Positions 30,432 to 36,718 of a stretch of DNA of 40,095 bases are shown in pieces (the first letter of the stretch is position 1; each line of letters starts with the position of its first letter). Source of the stretch: Candidatus Multiplicimicrobium inquinatum (GTDB lineage Bacteria; Omnitrophota; Omnitrophia; Omnitrophales; Aquincolibacteriaceae); contig DDUN01000061.1 in NCBI GenBank assembly GCA_002344825.1, positions 1 to 40,095 of the forward strand, in the 5' to 3' direction. A model generated the notes under the pieces. The model ran no database searches. It was not told the origin of the DNA and was given only the letters and a program-made list of their open reading frames with translations. A program made the position numbers and the translations under genes.

Positions 30432-30932
30432 ATGGATTTCTTTAAACAAAATATCATTCCGGCTGAGGTTTTTATCCAGCTCGCCGCTTTTCTCATCGTA
30501 TTTTTCACTTTGAGAAAATTCGGTTGGGGTCCGATTCAGAAATCACTCGCTGATCGTCGCGAACATATCCGCAAAAGCATCGATGATGCGGATAAGGCGA
30601 AACACGACATGGAAAGACTGAAAGCTGAATATGAATTGCACCTGAAGCAAATTGAAGAGCAAACTCGCGCGAAAATGGCTGAGACCATTGAAGCCGGGCG
30701 CTCGATCGCGAAAGAAATGCAGGACAAGGCCCGTGAAGAAGCTCAGCGTACTTTTGATAAAACAAAAGCCGCGCTTGATCTCGAGGTTTCGAAAGCGCGC
30801 GTAACGATGCGCCGCGAAATCGCCGACATCTCAATTCATGTGGCTGAAAAGGTTCTGCGCGAAAACTTAACCGAAGCCAAGCTGCGCGATAAAGCATCGC
30901 AGCTGGTTGACGAGCTTGAGAAGACGCTATGA
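30432..30932 (+). CDS. atpF: ATP synthase F0 subunit b
   Basis: The peripheral stalk subunit. The 166 residues have one N-terminal transmembrane helix (about 10-27, PAEVFIQLAAFLIVFFTLRKFGWGPI) and then a long charged, probably coiled-coil helix to the C-terminus. Only one b gene is present, so the stalk is presumably a b2 homodimer. No clear Shine-Dalgarno is visible. The last 4 nt overlap atpH. Confidence 0.95.
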   Translation: MDFFKQNIIPAEVFIQLAAFLIVFFTLRKFGWGPIQKSLADRREHIRKSIDDADKAKHDMERLKAEYELHLKQIEEQTRAKMAETIEAGRSIAKEMQDKAREEAQRTFDKTKAALDLEVSKARVTMRREIADISIHVAEKVLRENLTEAKLRDKASQLVDELEKTL

Positions 30933-31501
30933 AAGACGCCGGAATCCTTGCTAAGCAGTATGCGAACGCCCTTTTGAATCTCAGCAGTGCCCAAAAAAAT
31001 ACTGCTGAGATTGAAAAGACCTTTGATGAGTTCGTGAATGCCGCTTACAAGGATCCGCGTTTTGCTCGGTTCATGAACAGCCCGGTCGTGCCGGTGCAGG
31101 AAAAAGAAAACCTGCTTAAAAAACTTATGCCGCAGGATGCGCCCGCGGTTCTGGGACTTTTCTTGAAACTGGTCCTGAAGAAGAAGCGCTTTGAAATTTT
31201 ACCTTTAATCGAAAATACTTTTCAATCTTTGTCCGAAAAAAAACGCGGCGTGCGCCGTGCCGAATATATCAGCGCTTCGCCGATTACGCCCGAAACGCAA
31301 AAAAAACTTACTTCTGTTTTGGAAAGCCGGTCTTTTTTTAAGGCCGACGCGGGTCATCCCGTGAAAATTAATTTGGTTACAAAAGTCGATCCGTCACTGA
31401 TCGGCGGATTTGTTTTGAAACTCGACGAGCATGTCGTCGATGCGAGTTATAAAACGAAATTACAGGAAATGAAGCAGAAACTTTACGCGGCTGCGGTGTG
31501 A
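30929..31501 (+). CDS. atpH: ATP synthase F1 subunit delta
   Basis: Links the b stalk to the top of the alpha3-beta3 head. The 190 residues start AGILAKQYANALLNLSSAQKN and end with KVDPSLIGGFVLKLDEHVVDASYKTKLQEMK, the C-terminal family signature. Start overlaps atpF by 4 nt (ATGA). The 119-nt spacer to atpA is the widest in this operon and holds two family hairpins. Confidence 0.95.
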   Translation: MKDAGILAKQYANALLNLSSAQKNTAEIEKTFDEFVNAAYKDPRFARFMNSPVVPVQEKENLLKKLMPQDAPAVLGLFLKLVLKKKRFEILPLIENTFQSLSEKKRGVRRAEYISASPITPETQKKLTSVLESRSFFKADAGHPVKINLVTKVDPSLIGGFVLKLDEHVVDASYKTKLQEMKQKLYAAAV

Positions 31502-31510
31502 GTCTTTTTT

Positions 31511-31539
31511 GCTCTGTGCGTTTTTAAACGCACAACCGC
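31511..31539 (+). repeat. Small hairpin element, copy 15 (atpH-atpA spacer)
   Basis: GCTCTG / CAACCGC flanks, the longest stem of the family (TGTGCGTT/AACGCACA, 8 bp or more). It starts 9 nt after the atpH stop. Confidence 0.9.
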
Positions 31540-31554
31540 GCAGTGTTAAATTTA

Positions 31555-31578
31555 GCTCTGCGCTGAGCACGCAACCGC
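31555..31578 (+). repeat. Small hairpin element, copy 16 (atpH-atpA spacer)
   Basis: GCTCTG / CAACCGC flanks with a 4-bp stem TGCG/CGCA and a larger loop CTGAGCA. Tandem with copy 15, 15 nt apart. Confidence 0.85.
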
Positions 31579-31620
31579 GATTCGGTTAATGCGCAATAAA
31601 ATGCGAAAGGAATAATTATT

Positions 31621-33123
31621 ATGTTGAAAGCAGATGAAGTAACACAGGCGCTCGAAAAAGAAATCGCAAAGTATCAATCCAAACTCGAAGTCGAGTCGGT
31701 TGGTTATGTTCTGCAGGTCGGCGACGGTATCGCGCGCGTTTACGGGCTCGATGCGGTTATGGCCGGCGAACTTGTCACCTTTGAAGACGGAACCACAGGT
31801 TTGGTTTTGAACCTGGAGCCGAATCAAGTCGGTGTGGTTATTTTGGGTGACGACCGCAAAATCAAAGAAGGCGGCATGGTTAAGCGCACAGGCAAAATCG
31901 CGCAGGTTCCTGTCGGACCCGCTTTGATGGGCCGCGTGGTGAATCCGCTTGGAGAACCGATGGACGGCAAAGGACCGATCGTCACCGATCGTTTTCGCCC
32001 GATTGAAGCATTGCCTCCTTCCGTCATTCAGCGTCAGCCGGTTAAAGAACCTTTGCAAACCGGCATTAAAGCCGTCGACGGCATGATTCCAATCGGACGC
32101 GGACAACGCGAGTTAATCATCGGTGACCGTCAAACCGGAAAAACCGCAATTATTCTCGACACCATCATCAATCAAAAAGGCACGGGTATTCACTGTATCT
32201 ATGTTGCCATCGGGCAAAAGCTTTCAAGTGTCGTTGGTATCGCCAAAACACTTGAAGAACAAGGCGCAATGGAATACACAACGATCGTTTCCGCTTCCGC
32301 GGATGATCCGGCTCCATTGCAGTTTTTGGCTCCGTATGCTGGCTGTGCCATCGGAGAAGAAGATTTGTACAATGGCCGCCACGCTTTAGTTGCCTACGAC
32401 GATTTATCGAAGCATGCCGTGGCTTACCGCCAGCTTTCGCTTCTGCTTCAGCGCCCTCCCGGACGCGAAGCTTATCCCGGAGACGTTTTCTATCTTCATT
32501 CCCGTTTGCTTGAGCGCGCGGCAAAAGTGCGCCAAGACTTGGGCGGCGGATCTTTGACAGCTCTGCCTGTTATCGAAACGCAATTGGGCGACGTTTCCGC
32601 TTATATTCCGACCAATGTGATTTCTATCACGGACGGTCAGATTTATTTGGAAACAGATTTGTTTTACGCCGGTGTTCGTCCCGCGATTAACGTGGGACTT
32701 TCTGTTTCCCGCGTCGGCGGCAACGCTCAAACGAAAGCGATGAAGCAAGTCGCCGGAACATTGCGCCTTGTTTTGGCTCAGTACCGTGAACTCGCAGCTT
32801 TCGCTCAGCTCTCAACGGATTTAGATAAATCCACCAAAGATCAGCTGACGCGCGGAGAGCGCATGGTTGAACTTCTCAAGCAAAATGTTTTTCAGCCTAT
32901 GCCGTTCGAAAAACAGGTTGTGATTATTTTGGCCGCCAATGACGGCGCGCTGGATGATTTGCCGTTGAAGCGATTGAAAGATTTCGAGAAAGAGTATCTC
33001 GCTTTCTTGGACAAAAATTATGCGGACGCGATACGGGACATTCAAACAACGAAAGCGTTGTCGAATGAAACCAAAGAGAAATTAAAAAACGCGGTTTCGG
33101 CCTTTAAAGCAACATTCCGGTAA
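31621..33123 (+). CDS. atpA: ATP synthase F1 subunit alpha
   Basis: Forms the non-catalytic sites of the F1 head and supplies the arginine finger. The 500 residues are standard. P-loop GDRQTGKT is at 168-175. PAINVGLSVSRVGGNAQ carries the arginine finger at about residue 365. The N-terminal barrel (VLQVGDGIARVYGLD) and the C-terminal helical domain are complete. AAAGGA lies 8-10 nt upstream of the ATG. The two hairpin elements just before it may set alpha apart from the upstream F0 genes, which are needed in different amounts. Confidence 0.98.
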   Translation: MLKADEVTQALEKEIAKYQSKLEVESVGYVLQVGDGIARVYGLDAVMAGELVTFEDGTTGLVLNLEPNQVGVVILGDDRKIKEGGMVKRTGKIAQVPVGPALMGRVVNPLGEPMDGKGPIVTDRFRPIEALPPSVIQRQPVKEPLQTGIKAVDGMIPIGRGQRELIIGDRQTGKTAIILDTIINQKGTGIHCIYVAIGQKLSSVVGIAKTLEEQGAMEYTTIVSASADDPAPLQFLAPYAGCAIGEEDLYNGRHALVAYDDLSKHAVAYRQLSLLLQRPPGREAYPGDVFYLHSRLLERAAKVRQDLGGGSLTALPVIETQLGDVSAYIPTNVISITDGQIYLETDLFYAGVRPAINVGLSVSRVGGNAQTKAMKQVAGTLRLVLAQYRELAAFAQLSTDLDKSTKDQLTRGERMVELLKQNVFQPMPFEKQVVIILAANDGALDDLPLKRLKDFEKEYLAFLDKNYADAIRDIQTTKALSNETKEKLKNAVSAFKATFR

Positions 33124-33130
33124 CGTTTAG

Positions 33131-33153
33131 ACGATTTACATAAAGCAAATCGT
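33131..33153 (+). repeat. Hairpin after atpA with a CATAAAG loop
   Basis: A 7-bp stem ACGATTT/AAATCGT with loop ACATAAAGC, 7 nt after the atpA stop. The loop shares ATAAAG with the second hairpin family, but the stem is AT-rich; membership is tentative. Confidence 0.55.
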
Positions 33154-33176
33154 CGGAATAACAGGTTTAAAGAAGT

Positions 33177-34061
33177 ATGTCGGGACAGTTAAGAACATTA
33201 AAAAACAGAATTAGAAGCATTTCCAACACGAAGAAAATTACGCGTGCAATGGAGATGGTGTCGGCGGCAAAGCTCAAGCGCTATCAGAAGATGGTGTTGG
33301 AAGGCGCGCCCTATGCCGATGGCTTGCTTCAACTTTTGAAACGTGTCAGCGCTAGCGGTGTCGCAGCTGATCATCCCCTGCTGGGCGGCAATTCGTCCAA
33401 GCGCGGTGAAAAGAAAAAAGCGCTTTTTGTTTTCACATCGGATACCGGTCTTTGCGGATCACTCAATCTTGATTTGATCAATTCGGCTCAAACTTTTTTA
33501 AAAAATGAGAAAGAGCCTGCGGTCATTATCGGTGTCGGAAAAATGGGCGTACTCGCTCTTAAAAAATCCGGCCGCACGATTGAAAAAACATTTATTGAAA
33601 TCAAATCCACAGAAATTGAAAACACGATTGTAGAAATTAAAAACTTGGCCGCCGAACTTTATCTTTCCGGACGAGTTGACAGTGTATACGCGACGTACAG
33701 CCGTTTTATCAGCGCGACACGCTTCAAGCCTGTCACCGAAAAGTTGCTCCCGTTCAGTATTGATTCCGCCTCTGAGCCTGCGGCTCAACAGGCATCAAAC
33801 GATGCTTATATTATGGAACCATCTCCTGAAACTCTTTTCGATCGGCTTGTCCCCGCTGTTTTTAGCATGCGGGTTCGGCAAATCTTTCTTGAATCGTTTG
33901 TCAGTGAACAAATGGCGCGCATGAACGCGATGCATCAGGCGACTGAAAACGCATCGGAATTGATTGATGAGCTTGTTTTGGCACGCAACAAGGCTAGACA
34001 AGCGGCAATCACAAAAGAACTTATTGAAATTATTTCAGGGTCTCAAGCTTTAAAAGCCTAA
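33177..34061 (+). CDS. atpG: ATP synthase F1 subunit gamma
   Basis: The central rotating shaft. The 294 residues begin RTLKNRIRSISNTKKITRAMEMVSAAKLKR and end with MARMNAMHQATENASELIDELVLARNKARQAAITKELIEI, the two coiled-coil halves of the shaft. Between KLLPF and YIMEPSPE, in a loop that varies between species, residues 198-206 (ASEPAAQQA) are encoded by a copy of the small hairpin element in frame. The subunit appears otherwise intact. Confidence 0.96.
   Translation: MSGQLRTLKNRIRSISNTKKITRAMEMVSAAKLKRYQKMVLEGAPYADGLLQLLKRVSASGVAADHPLLGGNSSKRGEKKKALFVFTSDTGLCGSLNLDLINSAQTFLKNEKEPAVIIGVGKMGVLALKKSGRTIEKTFIEIKSTEIENTIVEIKNLAAELYLSGRVDSVYATYSRFISATRFKPVTEKLLPFSIDSASEPAAQQASNDAYIMEPSPETLFDRLVPAVFSMRVRQIFLESFVSEQMARMNAMHQATENASELIDELVLARNKARQAAITKELIEIISGSQALKA
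33768..33793 (+). repeat. Small hairpin element, copy 17, inside atpG
   Basis: GCCTCTG / CAACAGGC flanks, 6-bp stem TGAGCC/GGCTCA with loop TGC. Encodes A-S-E-P-A-A-Q-Q-A at residues 198-206. One base of the usual CAACCGGC end is changed (C to A). Confidence 0.88.
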
Positions 34062-34079
34062 GATCCTTTTTTGTTTGGC

Positions 34080-34100
34080 CGGAAAACATAAAGTTTTCCG
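34080..34100 (+). repeat. Hairpin after atpG with an ATAAA loop
   Basis: A perfect 8-bp stem CGGAAAAC/GTTTTCCG with loop ATAAA, 18 nt after the atpG stop. A T6 run precedes it and none follows, so it is not a plus-strand terminator. Confidence 0.6.
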
Positions 34101-34140
34101 ACGTTAAGGTTTTGAACTAATAACTATTGTTGGAGGAATT

Positions 34141-35574
34141 ATGTCATTCGGAAAAGTAGTACAAGTTATGGGTCCCAGTGTGGACATCGAGTTCGAAACA
34201 GATCAACTGCCAAAAATGTTGAACGCGGTCACAATTGATCTCGCCTCTGCACCTTCGGCGCAACCGGGCGAATCTGCCAAAAAAAATCAACTCGTCCTTG
34301 AAGTCGCTCAGCATATCGGCGGCAATGTCGTGCGCTGTATCGCGCTTGCGACAACCGACGGGCTTGTCCGCGGCATGAAAGCGGCTGATACCGGCGCGCC
34401 GATTTCGGTTCCGGTCGGCAATCAAACTCTGGGGCGCATTTTTAATCTGCTCGGCCAGCCGATTGACGAGCAAAAAAATAAACCGATTGACCTTAAAAAG
34501 ACTTATCCAATTCATCGCGAACCGCCTTCTTATGAAGAGCTTCTTCCCGTTTCCGAAATTTTGGAAACCGGCATTAAGGTTGTCGATCTTCTTGCGCCTT
34601 ACGCCAAGGGCGGAAAAGTGGGTTTGTTCGGCGGTGCCGGTGTCGGTAAAACCGTCATCGTTATGGAATTGATCAACAACATCGCAAAGCAACACGGCGG
34701 TGTCTCTGTTTTCTGCGGCGTCGGTGAGCGTACCCGTGAAGGTAACGATTTGTGGCTTGAGCTCAATGAGTCGGGCGTACATGAAAAAACCGCGCTCGTC
34801 TTCGGCCAGATGAACGAACCACCGGGAGCCCGTTTACGTGTTCCTTTGACCGGTTTGGCAATGGCTGAATATTTCCGCGACGAAGCGCATCAGGATGTTC
34901 TTCTTTTCGTGGACAACATTTTCCGTTTTACTCAAGCGGGTTCGGAAGTTTCAGCGCTTTTGGGCCGCATGCCTTCCGCGGTGGGTTATCAGCCCAACCT
35001 TGCGACCGAAATGGCCGCATTGCAGGAACGCATTGCTTCCACGAAATCCGGTTCAATTACTTCGGTTCAGGCGATTTATGTTCCCGCGGACGATTTAACC
35101 GATCCCGCGCCGGCAACCGCTTTCTCGCATTTGGATGGCGTGACCGTTCTTTCGCGTCAAATCGCCGAGCTTGGAATTTATCCCGCTTGTGATCCGCTTG
35201 CTTCAACATCGCGCATGCTTGATCCGCGCATTTTGGGCGAAGAGCATTACAATATCGCCCGCGAAGTTCAGCGTATTTTGCAGCGTTACAAAGATTTGCG
35301 CGATATTATCGCGATCTTGGGTATCAATGAGCTTTCGCAGGAAGACAAAGAAATTGTGGCGCGCGCACGCAAGCTTGAAAAATTTCTTTCACAGCCTTTC
35401 CATGTTGCCGAGCAGTTCAGCAACTTAAAAGGTAAGTATGTTCCGCTCAAAGAAACCATCGCGGGCTTTAAACGGCTTATCGCGGGCGAATTCGATCATA
35501 TCCCCGAGCAATGTTTCTATATGTGCGGAGGCATTGAAGATGTCGTTGCAAACTACGAGCGCATGAAACAATAA
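34141..35574 (+). CDS. atpD: ATP synthase F1 subunit beta
   Basis: The catalytic F1 subunit. The 477 residues have the P-loop GGAGVGKT at 164-171, catalytic Glu in GERTREGND (196), and RFTQAGSEVSALLGRMPSAVGYQP. A clear GGAGG lies 5 nt before the ATG. In the N-terminal beta-barrel, the loop between NAVTIDL and LVLEVAQH is longer than usual (residues 35-49). Its first nine residues (ASAPSAQPG) are encoded by a copy of the hairpin element, in the same reading frame as in atpB and atpG. Confidence 0.98.
   Translation: MSFGKVVQVMGPSVDIEFETDQLPKMLNAVTIDLASAPSAQPGESAKKNQLVLEVAQHIGGNVVRCIALATTDGLVRGMKAADTGAPISVPVGNQTLGRIFNLLGQPIDEQKNKPIDLKKTYPIHREPPSYEELLPVSEILETGIKVVDLLAPYAKGGKVGLFGGAGVGKTVIVMELINNIAKQHGGVSVFCGVGERTREGNDLWLELNESGVHEKTALVFGQMNEPPGARLRVPLTGLAMAEYFRDEAHQDVLLFVDNIFRFTQAGSEVSALLGRMPSAVGYQPNLATEMAALQERIASTKSGSITSVQAIYVPADDLTDPAPATAFSHLDGVTVLSRQIAELGIYPACDPLASTSRMLDPRILGEEHYNIAREVQRILQRYKDLRDIIAILGINELSQEDKEIVARARKLEKFLSQPFHVAEQFSNLKGKYVPLKETIAGFKRLIAGEFDHIPEQCFYMCGGIEDVVANYERMKQ
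34243..34269 (+). repeat. Small hairpin element, copy 18, inside atpD
   Basis: GCCTCTG / CAACCGGGC flanks, stem TGCACC/GGCGCA with one A-C mismatch and loop TTC. Encodes A-S-A-P-S-A-Q-P-G at residues 35-43 of beta. Confidence 0.85.
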
Positions 35575-35577
35575 TTT

Positions 35578-35602
35578 GCTTCTGCGGCTTTACCGCAACC
35601 GC
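35578..35602 (+). repeat. Small hairpin element, copy 19 (atpD-atpC spacer)
   Basis: GCTTCTG / CAACCGC flanks, perfect 5-bp stem TGCGG/CCGCA with loop CTTTA. It begins 3 nt after the atpD stop. Confidence 0.88.
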
Positions 35603-35636
35603 AAATTAAAAAGAAACAGTAACAGAAACAAACAGT

Positions 35637-35897
35637 ATGAGTTATCAGTTACAAATTATTACACCGCAGGGCAAAGCGTACGAAAACCAGATTGAACACG
35701 CGGAAGTTCCCGCGGAATCGGGTTATTTCGGCGTGCTTTCAAACCATGCTCCGCTGCTCAGTTCCTCGGCGGGCGGGCGTCTCACGCTGCGCGAGAAAGG
35801 CGGAAAAACCCGCGTTTTTTCGGTCGGCCCTGGTTTTTTTGAAACAAGAAAAAACCAAGCCGTTTTGATGACCGAGTCATTCTCGGAAAAAAACTAG
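35637..35897 (+). CDS. atpC: ATP synthase F1 subunit epsilon, short form
   Basis: The rotor foot subunit. Only 86 residues, against about 130-140 in the usual bacterial form. The N-terminal beta-sandwich is complete (YQLQIITPQGKAYENQIEHAEVPAESGYFGVLSNHAPLL, VFSVGPGFFETRKNQAVLMTESF), and the gene stops where the two C-terminal helices would begin. Those helices carry the self-inhibition in other species. Short epsilons exist elsewhere, so this is a natural variant and not obviously a broken gene. No convincing Shine-Dalgarno. nuoJ starts 7 nt downstream. Confidence 0.92.
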   Translation: MSYQLQIITPQGKAYENQIEHAEVPAESGYFGVLSNHAPLLSSSAGGRLTLREKGGKTRVFSVGPGFFETRKNQAVLMTESFSEKN

Positions 35898-35904
35898 GCG
35901 GCGC

Positions 35905-36405
35905 ATGGCAACCGTTTTCTTTTGGATCGCTTCCGTTTTAGCCGTCGCAAGCGCGCTCAGCATTCTTTTCGTAAAAAAACCGACGCGTGCCCTGCTTGCT
36001 CTCTTAGTCTGCATGATTTGCTTGGGCGTACTTTACACACTGTTGCATGCCTACTTTGTTGCTATCGTCCATCTGATTGTTTATGCTGGCGCCGTGCTCG
36101 TTTTGTTTTTGTTTGTGATCATGCTTGAAGGCTTGGGCGCGACAACCCTTCCGATTCAACGCCGCTTTTCACCGCTTCATCTCGCTTTAACCGCGACAGC
36201 CGGTCTTATCTTTTCTTTCTTTATCGTGAAAATTTTATGCTCATCGAAACTGCCTGCGCTTCAAAACGCGGCCGGTACGGTAGAAAACATCGGAAAAAAT
36301 CTCTTCACGAATTACCTTCTGCCCTTTGAGTTGGTTGCGGTGCTCATTCTGGTTGGTATTTTCGCGGCAGTTTCCCTGATTAAACCGGAAAATAAAAAAT
36401 CATGA
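35905..36405 (+). CDS. nuoJ: NADH-quinone oxidoreductase subunit J (complex I membrane arm)
   Basis: A membrane subunit next to the quinone end of complex I. The 166 residues have about five transmembrane helices and the conserved stretch IVHLIVYAGAVLVLFLFVIMLEG (about 54-76), which includes the pi-bulge helix region. It directly follows atpC by 7 nt and overlaps nuoK by 4 nt. nuoA-I are not in this window, so the gene may belong to a full complex encoded elsewhere or to a partial one. Confidence 0.92.
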   Translation: MATVFFWIASVLAVASALSILFVKKPTRALLALLVCMICLGVLYTLLHAYFVAIVHLIVYAGAVLVLFLFVIMLEGLGATTLPIQRRFSPLHLALTATAGLIFSFFIVKILCSSKLPALQNAAGTVENIGKNLFTNYLLPFELVAVLILVGIFAAVSLIKPENKKS

Positions 36406-36710
36406 TTCATCCAACAGCAGAGCACTATTTGGTCTTAAGCGGCATTCTTTTTTCCATCGGGCTTTTCGGTCTTTTTGTCCGCCGCCATATTTTGATTATG
36501 CTTTTATGCCTTGAGTTGATGCTGAATGCGGCTAACCTGGCTTTAATCACCGCTTCCTCCGTGCACGGACAAACCGACGGACAAATCGTTTCTTTTTTTG
36601 TCATGGTGATCGCCGCGGTGGAAGTCACCATTGGTCTTGCTATCGCGGTTCTTTTGTTTAAAGAAAAAAATACGGTCGACACCGAGCAAATGACCTCCCT
36701 CAAGGGGTAA
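36402..36710 (+). CDS. nuoK: NADH-quinone oxidoreductase subunit K
   Basis: A small MrpC-like membrane subunit of complex I. The 102 residues have three transmembrane helices. The two functional glutamates are in LLCLELMLNAANL and VIAAVEVTIGLAIA. ATGA overlap with nuoJ; 8 nt to nuoL. Confidence 0.94.
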   Translation: MIHPTAEHYLVLSGILFSIGLFGLFVRRHILIMLLCLELMLNAANLALITASSVHGQTDGQIVSFFVMVIAAVEVTIGLAIAVLLFKEKNTVDTEQMTSLKG

Positions 36711-36718
36711 TTTTTATC

